Source of the DNA: Propionibacteriaceae bacterium UBA5174
GTDB taxonomy: Bacteria; Actinomycetota; Actinomycetes; Propionibacteriales; Propionibacteriaceae
Length of the DNA: 20,737 bases
Assembly: GCA_002413345.1 (NCBI GenBank)
Contig: DHWU01000062.1
Coordinates: 698 to 21,434, forward strand
Direction of reading: 5' to 3'
Below the pieces are notes generated by a model. It did no database searches and had not been told where the DNA came from. It worked only from the letters and a program-made list of their open reading frames with translations. This document shows positions 1 through 6,378 of this stretch, one piece after another (the stretch's first letter is position 1; each line of letters opens with the position of its first letter). The translations under genes were made by a program, and so were the position numbers.

Positions 1-128
1 AGACGCTGGACGAGATCGGCAAGGTTTACGGCGTGACCCGTGAACGGATCCGCCAGATTGAGTCCAAGACGATGAGCAAACTGCGGCACCCGTCGCGCTC
101 ACAGGTTTTGCGCGACTACCTCGACTGA
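1..128 (+). CDS. sigA: Principal RNA polymerase sigma factor SigA (3' end only)
   Basis: This is the C-terminal 41 codons of a primary sigma-70 factor, read in frame from base 3 to the TGA at 126-128; the rest lies left of the window. The visible peptide is region 4.2, the helix-turn-helix that contacts the -35 promoter element: it contains YGVTRERIRQIE followed by SKTMSKLRHPSRS and ends in LRDYLD, as primary sigma factors of actinobacteria (SigA/HrdB) do. The downstream gene order (DUF7455, parE, parC, sepH, dut) is the usual neighbourhood of the actinobacterial principal sigma gene, which supports SigA over an alternative sigma factor. No convincing terminator is seen in the 89 bases before gluA. 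Confidence 0.93.
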   Translation, partial: TLDEIGKVYGVTRERIRQIESKTMSKLRHPSRSQVLRDYLD

Positions 129-205
129 GGTCGGACTAGGTAGAAGCGAGAACGCTGTAGCGAGATCAATACCTAAATCACATGGTCTGACCCCTGTGTG
201 TGAGC

Positions 206-211
206 TAGGTT
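206..211 (+). promoter_or_regulatory. Candidate -10 element of gluA (leaderless)
   Basis: TAGGTT lies exactly 6 nt upstream of the gluA ATG at 218, and no Shine-Dalgarno sequence is present between them. A start site 7 nt after the hexamer would coincide with the A of the ATG. No convincing -35 is visible, so this is inferred from the -10-like hexamer and its spacing, which recurs elsewhere in the window. Confidence 0.4.
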
Positions 212-217
212 CACTCC

Positions 218-991
218 ATGGTGGGTGTAGAGAGTTCTGCGGAATCGGTTCCTACTGAGTCGCTGGTTGAACTTGTCGACGTAAATAAACACTTCGGCAC
301 GCTGCACGTGCTTAACGACATAAATCTGAGCGTTCACCGTGGCGAAGTAGTGGTGATCTTGGGGCCGTCTGGCTCGGGAAAGTCCACCTTGTGCCGAGTT
401 GTAAATCGCCTCGAGATAATTGACTCCGGTGTTATCAGGATCGACGGCGTGCCGCTACCGGCCGAAGGTCGGGCGTTGGCGCAGCTGCGCTCTGACGTTG
501 GCATGGTATTTCAGTCGTTCAACCTGTTTGCGCATAAGACGGTGCTGCAAAACGTCACCTTGGGCCCAATTAAAGTACGCAAATTGAAGCCAGCGGTGGC
601 CGATAAACGGGCCATGGACTTGCTGACCAGAGTTGGCGTGGCTGACCAGGCAGACAAGTATCCCGCCCAGCTGTCTGGGGGCCAGCAGCAGCGAGTGGCG
701 ATCGCCCGGGCCCTGGCAATGGATCCAAAGGTGATCCTGTTTGACGAACCGACCTCAGCCCTGGATCCAGAGATGGTCAACGAGGTCCTGGATGTGATGG
801 TGACGCTGGCGAAAGCTGGCATGACCATGATCGTGGTTACTCACGAGATGGGATTCGCCCATCGGGCTGCAGATCGAGTGGTCTTCATGGCCGACGGTCA
901 GATTGTGGAACAGAACACCCCTGAACAGTTCTTCACCAACCCCAAGACCGATCGAGCAAAGGACTTCCTGGGCAAGATCCTCACCCACTGA
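218..991 (+). CDS. gluA: Glutamate/polar amino acid ABC transporter, ATP-binding protein
   Basis: The 257-residue cytoplasmic ATPase powers the importer encoded by the next three genes. All ABC motifs are present: Walker A GPSGSGKST (residues 49-57), Q-loop Gln99, signature LSGGQQQR (152-159), Walker B ILFDEP (173-178) followed by the D-loop SALD, and the switch His209 in VVTHEMGFAH. The sequence is of the polar amino acid transport (HisP/GlnQ/GluA) class. The ATG at 218 is chosen because conserved sequence begins soon after it and a -10-like hexamer sits at leaderless spacing. gluB follows after 32 bases, so it is the first gene of a gluABCD operon. The exact substrate (glutamate, aspartate or glutamine) cannot be fixed from the ATPase; glutamate is inferred from gluB and the operon order. 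Confidence 0.92.
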   Translation: MVGVESSAESVPTESLVELVDVNKHFGTLHVLNDINLSVHRGEVVVILGPSGSGKSTLCRVVNRLEIIDSGVIRIDGVPLPAEGRALAQLRSDVGMVFQSFNLFAHKTVLQNVTLGPIKVRKLKPAVADKRAMDLLTRVGVADQADKYPAQLSGGQQQRVAIARALAMDPKVILFDEPTSALDPEMVNEVLDVMVTLAKAGMTMIVVTHEMGFAHRAADRVVFMADGQIVEQNTPEQFFTNPKTDRAKDFLGKILTH

Positions 992-1009
992 TTTACGCAG
1001 ATTCACTAC

Positions 1010-1016
1010 AAGGAGG
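1010..1016 (+). promoter_or_regulatory. Strong ribosome binding site of gluB
   Basis: AAGGAGG, a near-perfect anti-16S match, ends 7 nt before the ATG at 1024. It is the strongest RBS of the glu operon, which fits the need for more binding protein than membrane components. Confidence 0.8.
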
Positions 1017-1023
1017 AGAAGAG

Positions 1024-1839
1024 ATGAAGTATGGAAAACGGCTCCTGGCTCTAGCTGGAGTACTGGCGCTGGCTGCAGCGACCGGTTGCACCTCCGCTGC
1101 CCCGTCTGGTGGCAAAGTGCTAATCGGCATCAAGTTTGATCAGCCAGGGCTGGGTCTTCAGGACAACGGCACGTACAAGGGCTTCGATGTTGAGGTCGCC
1201 ACCTACGTTGCCAAAGACCTCGGTTATACCGATATTCAGTTTGTGCAGACAGTCTCGGCTCAGCGCGAGACCATGCTGCAGTCTGACCAGGTGAAGATGA
1301 TTTTCGCGACCTACTCGATCACCGATGAGCGAAAGAAGAAGGTGTCTTTCGCTGGCCCCTACTTCATCGCTGGGCAGGATCTGCTGGTGAGTGCCAGCAA
1401 CACTGATATCACCGGGCCGGAAAGTCTGAACGGCAAGACGCTTTGCTCAGTGAAGGGATCCACTTCGGCAGCGACTGCGAAGGATAAGTTCGCCAATCAG
1501 GCGCAGACCAAGGATTACGACACCTACTCAAAGTGTGTGGATGCGCTGGCCTCTGGCAGTGTGGATGCGGTCACTACCGACAATGTGATCCTGGCTGGAT
1601 ATGCCGCCCAGCCCGCCTTTGCAGGCAAGTTCAGGCTTGTCGGTAAGACTTTCAGCACCGAGCAGTACGGCGTTGGAATCAAGAAGGGTGACACTGCGTT
1701 GTGCACCAAGATTAACTCGGCGTTGACCAAGATGGTTGCCGACGGCTCTTGGCAGAAGGCCCTCGACAACACTGTTGGAGCTTCAGGATTTAAGGCCGAC
1801 ACAGCGGTTAACCCGCCGACGCTGGCTGCTTGCAGCTAA
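1024..1839 (+). CDS. gluB: Glutamate-type ABC transporter substrate-binding lipoprotein
   Basis: This 271-residue family 3 solute-binding protein (SBP_bac_3) is exported and lipid-anchored, and delivers the amino acid to GluCD. The N-terminus MKYGKR is followed by a hydrophobic stretch and a lipobox ATGC with Cys22 as the predicted acylation site. The mature part shows the family pattern: GFDVEVATYVAKDLG, ATYSITDERKKKVSFAGPY, and GKTLCSVKGSTSA, which closely resembles actinobacterial GluB proteins. Four further cysteines lie in the mature domain and could form disulfides outside the cell. It is preceded by a very strong RBS and followed by a stable RNA hairpin. An aspartate or glutamine specificity cannot be excluded. 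Confidence 0.9.
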   Translation: MKYGKRLLALAGVLALAAATGCTSAAPSGGKVLIGIKFDQPGLGLQDNGTYKGFDVEVATYVAKDLGYTDIQFVQTVSAQRETMLQSDQVKMIFATYSITDERKKKVSFAGPYFIAGQDLLVSASNTDITGPESLNGKTLCSVKGSTSAATAKDKFANQAQTKDYDTYSKCVDALASGSVDAVTTDNVILAGYAAQPAFAGKFRLVGKTFSTEQYGVGIKKGDTALCTKINSALTKMVADGSWQKALDNTVGASGFKADTAVNPPTLAACS

Positions 1840-1852
1840 TAGACGGTCCGAA

Positions 1853-1888
1853 CGCTGGTGGCTCTGGTTGCGGCCAGGGCCGCCAGCG
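1853..1888 (+). promoter_or_regulatory. Intercistronic RNA hairpin between gluB and gluC
   Basis: The left arm 1853-1867 (CGCTGGTGGCTCTGG) pairs with the right arm 1874-1888 (CCAGGGCCGCCAGCG) over 15 bp, with two G-U wobbles and a 6-nt loop TTGCGG. It begins 13 nt after the gluB stop and ends 22 nt before the gluC start. There is no U-tract, so complete termination is unlikely. The position is typical of hairpins that protect the binding-protein mRNA or attenuate downstream transporter genes. The two wobbles mean the full stem forms only in the sense RNA. Confidence 0.7.
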
Positions 1889-1910
1889 GTTCAACGAAGA
1901 AAGGGTGTCG

Positions 1911-2600
1911 ATGTCAGAGTTGGGCACGCTCTTTGCCGAGTATGACGTTTTGGGCGCATTTTGGGTGACCATTCAATTGACTCTTTGGGGGGCGATTGGT
2001 TCGCTGCTAATCGGTACGGTGGTGGCCATTTGCCGGGTCTCTCCAGTCGGTGTGCTGCAAAGGTTCGGCGCGGCTTACGTGACTTTAGTGCGCAACACCC
2101 CGCTGACGCTGATCGTCGCCTTCTGTTCGCTCGGGTTGGCTGACACGCTGAGGGTCAACCTTGCCAACCCCGATTCCAACACCTTCATCGTCAACAACGG
2201 CTTCAGATGGGGTGTGGTTGCGATCGCGGTCTACCACGCATCGTTCGTGGCCGAGTCAATCCGCAGCGGGATCAATACAGTGCCCCCCGGGCAGGCCGAA
2301 GCGGCCAGAGCCATCGGGCTGGGGTTTTTGCCAACGCTGCGGCACGTGGTGCTGCCACAAGCCTTCCGGGGCGCGATCGCTCCACTTGGCAATACCTTGA
2401 TTGCTCTGACCAAGAACACGACCGTGGTGGCGACGGTCGGCGTAGCCGAGGCCGCTTACCTGATGAGCAACATGATCGAGTTCAACTCGTCGCTGCTGTA
2501 TTGGATCTTCGCCATTATGGCGACTGGGTTCGTGATTCTGACCTTGCCGATGGGGCTGGTCTTCACCTGGCTTTCCAACAAGTTGGCGGTGAATCGATGA
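1911..2600 (+). CDS. gluC: Glutamate-type ABC transporter permease GluC
   Basis: This 229-residue integral membrane subunit belongs to the HisM/GlnP amino acid permease family. The N-terminal region contains the first membrane segment beginning at GAFWVTIQLTLWGAIGSLL, followed by YVTLVRNTPLTLIV. The EAA loop that docks onto GluA is GQAEAARAIGLG at about residues 127-138, followed by LRHVVLPQAFR. The ATG at 1911 (MSELGTLF) is preferred over an in-frame ATG at 1830, because the longer start would overlap gluB and include the intercistronic hairpin as coding sequence; a GTG at 1905 is also possible. An AAAGGG lies just upstream. Its stop overlaps the gluD start by four bases (ATGA), indicating translational coupling. 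Confidence 0.9.
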   Translation: MSELGTLFAEYDVLGAFWVTIQLTLWGAIGSLLIGTVVAICRVSPVGVLQRFGAAYVTLVRNTPLTLIVAFCSLGLADTLRVNLANPDSNTFIVNNGFRWGVVAIAVYHASFVAESIRSGINTVPPGQAEAARAIGLGFLPTLRHVVLPQAFRGAIAPLGNTLIALTKNTTVVATVGVAEAAYLMSNMIEFNSSLLYWIFAIMATGFVILTLPMGLVFTWLSNKLAVNR

Positions 2601-3535
2601 GCCAACCATCGGTGCTATTCGACGCTCCTGGGCCGAGGGCGCGCGCGGTCCATGCAGTAATCGGCGTTTTTGGAATCGTAGGCATTTTGGGGCTGGCGGC
2701 ACTGGTCTTGGTTGGCTTGGCGAACCCCAAGAACAACCAACTTGACCCAGCCAAGTGGCTGCCGTTCCTGTCGCCAAACGCCTGGATCTACTATCTGTTG
2801 CCCGGTCTGGAAGGAACCCTGGTAGCCGCCGGAATCTCGGTGGTGTTGGCCGCGGTGCTCGGGCTACTACTTGGTCTGGGAAGGCTCTCCCAGCATGTCG
2901 TGATCCGGGTGGTCAGCGGTGCGTTCGTGGAGTTCTTCCGATCGGTGCCAGTGCTGATGATGATGCTTTTCGCCTACTACCTTGGGCTGTTCGCGCTAGA
3001 GATTTCTGGGCCGATCTTGCCCCTATTCGGCGTGGTCGCCGGGCTGACGATCTACAACTCCTGTGTGCTAGCCGAATTGGTACGAGCTGGAGTGAAGTCG
3101 CTGCCTGCTGGTCAGCGAGAGTCAGGATTAGCTATTGGCCTGACCCAGTTCCAGACTCTGACCACGATTCTGTTACCGCAGGCGATCACCGCGATGCTGC
3201 CTTCCATGCTGAGTCAGCTGGTGGTGATTTTGAAGGACTCCGCCCTCGGCTCGATGATCGGGTACTCCGAGTTGTTGCGGGAGGGCGCCACCTTCTCCGC
3301 GGCGAATGCCAACACCATCCCGACTCTGATCGTTTTGGCAGCCATCTTCATCGTGTTGAACTACAGCCTCACCAAGGTAGCCAGTGTGGTGGAACTTCGA
3401 CTGCGTCGAGGTCCGAAGTCGATCGCGATTCAGCCGCTCAGTGCGGGTTTTGTACCAGCGCCAGCCGCCGAGCCAGAGTTGGCCGAATCGATTCTGCCAC
3501 CGCCTGACCCCAGGCCTGGACGGCACAGGAGTTGA
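2597..3535 (+). CDS. gluD: Glutamate-type ABC transporter permease GluD with extended C-terminal tail
   Basis: This 312-residue second permease subunit partners GluC. The ATG at 2597 overlaps the gluC TGA; the reading frame is open further upstream but that part lies inside gluC. A first hydrophobic segment spans about residues 18-42, followed by the permease core with FFRSVPVLMMML (113-124), and an EAA loop variant GQRESGLAIGLT (172-183) followed by LLPQAI. The last 30 or so residues, after the membrane core, form a proline- and alanine-rich tail (APAAEPELAESILPPPDPRP) predicted to be disordered and cytoplasmic. The gene converges on the S9 peptidase gene with only three bases between stop codons. 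Confidence 0.9.
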   Translation: MSQPSVLFDAPGPRARAVHAVIGVFGIVGILGLAALVLVGLANPKNNQLDPAKWLPFLSPNAWIYYLLPGLEGTLVAAGISVVLAAVLGLLLGLGRLSQHVVIRVVSGAFVEFFRSVPVLMMMLFAYYLGLFALEISGPILPLFGVVAGLTIYNSCVLAELVRAGVKSLPAGQRESGLAIGLTQFQTLTTILLPQAITAMLPSMLSQLVVILKDSALGSMIGYSELLREGATFSAANANTIPTLIVLAAIFIVLNYSLTKVASVVELRLRRGPKSIAIQPLSAGFVPAPAAEPELAESILPPPDPRPGRHRS

Positions 3536-3538
3536 GGC

Positions 3539-5413
3539 TCAAGCTGGCCTAAAGCCGTGCACTTTTGCCAGGAAAGCCAGCGACTCTTCGGCCACGGCAA
3601 TGATGGTTTCGGCCTGGCGAAAGCCGTGGCCCTCGCCAGTGAAGAGCCGTAGCCGCACTGGTAGACCTTTGGCTTTGACGGCGGCGGCCATTGATTCAGC
3701 TTGGTCGGGTGGCACCACTTTGTCTTCGCTGCCTTGGAGAATCAGCATTGGGCAGCTGAGCTGATCAAGGTGATAGATCGGCGAGCGGTCCAGATAGACC
3801 TGTCGCTGCTGCGGGTAAGGCGCGACCAGCCGATCAAGATAACGAGATTCGAACTTGTGAGTGCCGACGACCAGAGCTTCGAGATCTCCGATGCCGTAAA
3901 GGCTGATCCCGGCGGCGAACACTTCAGTGCTGGTCAGCGCCGCCAAGGTGGTGAAGCCGCCAGCCGAACCGCCACGAATACTCAGCCTGGCCGGGTCGGC
4001 GCGTCCGGCAGCAACCAGGGCTATTCCGGCCGCTGCGCAGTCCCGGACATCGCTCAGCCCCCAGTTCCCGGCCAGACGTTCCCGATAAGCGCGGCCATAG
4101 CCGGTCGATCCGGAGTAGTTGACGTCCACGATGCCGATTCCTCGGGATGTCCAATACTGGACGGCGAGGCGGAAATCTGGCCCAGAAAACGATGTTGGTC
4201 CGCCATGACTCCAGACCTGAACCGGCGGCAATTCGCCTGCTGGTGCAGCGCAATCTGGGTTGGTTGGCTGGTAGTACCAGGCGTGTACTGGTCCGTCGGG
4301 GGAGTCCCAAGTGAGAGCTTCAGCTCGGGACACCGCAGCTGGATCAAGATCTACCGCGGACGCTCGGCGCAATGGTGTGGTTTTGCCAGTGGCCCAATCG
4401 AAGACCACCAATTCGCCTGGGCGATCCGCAAAACCGAACAGCGCCACACAGGTCGGCCCGGTGCCGGTGACCTCGGCGCTGACCGCGTCGCTTGCCACGG
4501 TGACCAGTTCGCTTTCGGCACGGCTGAAGCTGAGCAGGCCAAGCTTGCTGAAGCCGTCATCAAACCAGGTGCAGCCAATGGTGGTGGCATCGATGATGGC
4601 GTACGGCACTGGAGTGAGCACCCACAGCGGTCCGCAGAAGTCGTAGGGGAGAGCAAGGAGGGTACGGGTGGACTCCCCGTCCCAGCGTCGAAAGTTCCAA
4701 TAGCCGCTGGCATCGGACAGGTAGATCAGGGCGCCATCGGGGGCCCACGCCGGGTAGAGCGCTGAGACGCCGGCGGACGCTTCGATCTCGAGCCGGGTGG
4801 TCGGATCAGCCAAGGGTGCGGTGACGATGGCGGACTGGTCCCAGGGCATGTCTGGCAAGTCCCATTCGCACCAGGCCAAACGTCCGTCGGAACTCAAACT
4901 GGGGTGGGCGTAGAAATCGCGGCCAGCCACCAGCACCTGGCCGCCGTCCGCATTGTCGCTGTCGAGGTTCAGCGCCACGATCGTTTGTTCGCCAAGCCCA
5001 CCGCCTCGACGATCCTCGCGAACCGCCAGCAGCAGCCGGCGTGTCGGATCCAAGGCCAAGCTGGCAAAGAACAGCCCGTCGCCGGGTGCGATCTGTCGGG
5101 TGTGGCCGTGCTCAATCAGGTGAACGGATCCGTCCGGCCAACTGCAGTAGGCGACTAGTCCGCCCCGCGCCGTCCAATCGCCGCCGCCATACTCGTTGAC
5201 GCCGGTACGGACGTTCGCCTGTGGGGTTAGCTCGGTGATCACTGCGGTGGCGTCAAGATGCCACAGACTTACCCGTCCGCGCTGCTCGGGATGGCCTTCG
5301 GTCCAGTAAGCGCCAGTGTCGTCGAACAGGCCTGGCGCCAGCCTTAGAGAGTTTGCAGTGAGTTCAGCCGCGCTGATTGGCGACGGCCAGGAGCCGTAGG
5401 GGAGCGAGGTCAT
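3539..5413 (-). CDS. S9 family (prolyl oligopeptidase-like) peptidase
   Basis: The 624-residue protein has the two-part architecture of dipeptidyl aminopeptidase/acylaminoacyl peptidases: an N-terminal beta-propeller of repeated strands (about residues 20-360, with elements such as PAWAPDGALIYLSD) and a C-terminal alpha/beta hydrolase domain (about 370-620). The catalytic triad is visible: Ser483 in GGSAGG, Asp564 in GSEDKVVPP and His596 in GEGHGF. The oxyanion region HGGP is at 403-406. No signal peptide is seen, so it is probably a cytoplasmic peptidase acting on short or N-terminally blocked peptides; the substrate is unknown. Its ATG shares one base with the stop of the macro-domain gene (TGATG), so the two are co-translated. 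Confidence 0.9.
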   Translation of the reverse strand: MTSLPYGSWPSPISAAELTANSLRLAPGLFDDTGAYWTEGHPEQRGRVSLWHLDATAVITELTPQANVRTGVNEYGGGDWTARGGLVAYCSWPDGSVHLIEHGHTRQIAPGDGLFFASLALDPTRRLLLAVREDRRGGGLGEQTIVALNLDSDNADGGQVLVAGRDFYAHPSLSSDGRLAWCEWDLPDMPWDQSAIVTAPLADPTTRLEIEASAGVSALYPAWAPDGALIYLSDASGYWNFRRWDGESTRTLLALPYDFCGPLWVLTPVPYAIIDATTIGCTWFDDGFSKLGLLSFSRAESELVTVASDAVSAEVTGTGPTCVALFGFADRPGELVVFDWATGKTTPLRRASAVDLDPAAVSRAEALTWDSPDGPVHAWYYQPTNPDCAAPAGELPPVQVWSHGGPTSFSGPDFRLAVQYWTSRGIGIVDVNYSGSTGYGRAYRERLAGNWGLSDVRDCAAAGIALVAAGRADPARLSIRGGSAGGFTTLAALTSTEVFAAGISLYGIGDLEALVVGTHKFESRYLDRLVAPYPQQRQVYLDRSPIYHLDQLSCPMLILQGSEDKVVPPDQAESMAAAVKAKGLPVRLRLFTGEGHGFRQAETIIAVAEESLAFLAKVHGFRPA

Positions 5414-5934
5414 CAGATTAGGCGATCTAACTCGGCGGTGAACGCGTCAAACAGTCGCTGGTTGAACAGCACGAAGCGCACTCGGTCGATCCCGGTACGC
5501 CGATGCCCGGCAACTGCCATCACCGCTACCCGGGCTGCAGTTTCGGGATCCCAGCCGAAGGCGCCAGCGCCAATCGCAGGAAAGGCGATCGTGTGGACGC
5601 CCAGTTCGACGGCTTTGTCCAGACTTCGGATGTAGCAGCTGGCCAGCGCCGCCTGGTCGTCTTGGCCACGGTGGCGGTTCGGAGCGACGGTATGGATCAC
5701 CCATTTGGCTGGCAGGTCCGCGGCGATGGTCGAAACCGCTTCGCCGATCGGCAGTCCGTCACGCCATTGGGTCTTGCGAACCCGCCGACAAGCCTCCAAG
5801 AGCTTCGGACCCGCAGCCGCATGTAATGCACCATCAACTCCGCCGCCGCCCAGCAGCGTGGCGTTAGCGGCGTTCACTACCGCATCGGCGTACTCAGTGG
5901 TCAGATCGCCCTGGACGGCATCGATGATTTGCAT
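5413..5934 (-). CDS. Macro domain protein, O-acetyl-ADP-ribose deacetylase/ADP-ribosyl hydrolase type
   Basis: A stand-alone 173-residue macro domain of the MacroD/YmdB class, which removes ADP-ribose from proteins or nucleic acids or deacetylates O-acetyl-ADP-ribose. Visible signatures are GDLT with Asp10 (adenine contact), VVNAANATLLGGGGVDGALH (19-38) with Asn21, Asn24 and the catalytic-type Asp34, and the phosphate-loop region PAIGAGAFGWDP (119-130), which carries GAGAFGW where YmdB-like proteins often have STGVYGY. It is the upstream member of a two-gene unit with the S9 peptidase (TGATG overlap). The ATG at 5934 follows a -10-like element at leaderless spacing, without a Shine-Dalgarno. 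The physiological substrate is not evident. Confidence 0.9.
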   Translation of the reverse strand: MQIIDAVQGDLTTEYADAVVNAANATLLGGGGVDGALHAAAGPKLLEACRRVRKTQWRDGLPIGEAVSTIAADLPAKWVIHTVAPNRHRGQDDQAALASCYIRSLDKAVELGVHTIAFPAIGAGAFGWDPETAARVAVMAVAGHRRTGIDRVRFVLFNQRLFDAFTAELDRLI

Positions 5935-5940
5935 GGCGAA

Positions 5941-5949
5941 AGTATCTCA
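5941..5949 (-). promoter_or_regulatory. Candidate extended -10 promoter of the macro-domain gene (leaderless)
   Basis: On the minus strand TGAGATACT (extended -10 form TGn-GATACT) ends 6 nt before the ATG at 5934, so transcription would start at the start codon. Any -35 would fall inside the DUF7455 terminator stem, and the sequence there (AAGGCC) does not resemble one; an extended -10 can work without it. Confidence 0.45.
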
Positions 5950-5952
5950 GCC

Positions 5953-5995
5953 AAAAGCGATGGGGCCTTGGGGATAATCCCCAAGGCCCCATCGC
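5953..5995 (-). terminator. Intrinsic terminator of the DUF7455 transcript
   Basis: A perfect 18-bp inverted repeat (arms 5957-5974 and 5978-5995, GCGATGGGGCCTTGGGGA and its complement) with a 3-nt loop, followed on the minus strand by TTTT at 5956-5953. It lies 13 bases after the DUF7455 stop codon. This is a canonical rho-independent terminator and the best one in the window. Confidence 0.9.
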
Positions 5996-6008
5996 GAAAG
6001 ACGTTGAC

Positions 6009-6200
6009 TTAGGAGAGCCTGCTGGTCTCATCCTGGATCGAGAGGGCTACCTGGCTCAGTTTCGCCGAGTGTGCCTTGGCGTGGTGGGCGCAGAAGAGCA
6101 ATTCGCCACCGGAGGTGAGGGTTACCCGCAGATACGCCTGCGCGCCGCAACGATCACAGCGATCAGCCGTGGTCAAAGGCTCGGCAACTGTGCTACTCAT
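6009..6200 (-). CDS. DUF7455 family small zinc-binding-like protein
   Basis: This 63-residue actinobacterial protein of unknown function is usually encoded next to sigA/hrdB and parE, as here. Two CxxC/CxHH-type clusters (Cys15 and Cys18 in DRCDRCGA; Cys37, His39 and His40 in LFCAHH) suggest one bound zinc ion in a small ribbon. The conserved core is TADRCDRCGAQAY...TSGGELLFCAHH...IQDET. The ATG at 6200 is chosen over one at 6227 because a GAGGA lies at the right distance upstream and the longer form adds nine non-conserved residues. It is transcribed away from parE and ends in a strong intrinsic terminator. Confidence 0.85.
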   Translation of the reverse strand: MSSTVAEPLTTADRCDRCGAQAYLRVTLTSGGELLFCAHHAKAHSAKLSQVALSIQDETSRLS

Positions 6201-6284
6201 GGTTTTCCTCACTTTCTCACTCAACAAGAGTGTCGGACACCGGTCACAACGTCGGCGGGGGGCCGCTTGTTCCCGATGGGTTCT

Positions 6285-6290
6285 AGTGTA
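6285..6290 (-). promoter_or_regulatory. Candidate -10 element of the DUF7455 gene
   Basis: TACACT on the minus strand would place the start site near 6278, giving a leader of about 78 nt that ends in a GAGGA ribosome binding site. No clear -35 is seen at standard spacing, so support is modest. Confidence 0.3.
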
Positions 6291-6364
6291 GGCGCCCGCG
6301 CCGACACATGTGCGCGTCTAAGTCGACACCGTTACTTGAATGCGGCCAACTGTTACTCCGGCGA

Positions 6365-6370
6365 GATAAT
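6365..6370 (+). promoter_or_regulatory. Candidate -10 element of parE (leaderless or nearly so)
   Basis: GATAAT lies 8 nt upstream of the parE GTG at 6379, with no Shine-Dalgarno in between. It sits inside a small inverted repeat GAGAT-A-ATCTC (6363-6373 region). No good -35 is visible. Confidence 0.4.
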
Positions 6371-6378
6371 CTCAGGCA

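Noticed and set aside
129..205. Possible sigA terminator before gluA
   Set aside because: Only 4-bp stems such as AGCG/CGCT are found and no T-run; not enough to call one.
1830..1910. Longer N-terminus for gluC starting inside gluB
   Set aside because: It would translate through the intercistronic hairpin and adds residues unlike any permease N-terminus; ATG at 1911 fits better.
3510..3519. Palindrome CCAGGCCTGG near the gluD 3' end
   Set aside because: A loop-free 10-bp palindrome within coding sequence; no U-tract or partner, so not called as a terminator.
3701..4765. 354-codon plus-strand frame opposite the S9 peptidase
   Set aside because: The opposite strand carries a complete peptidase with its catalytic triad; this frame shows no family features.
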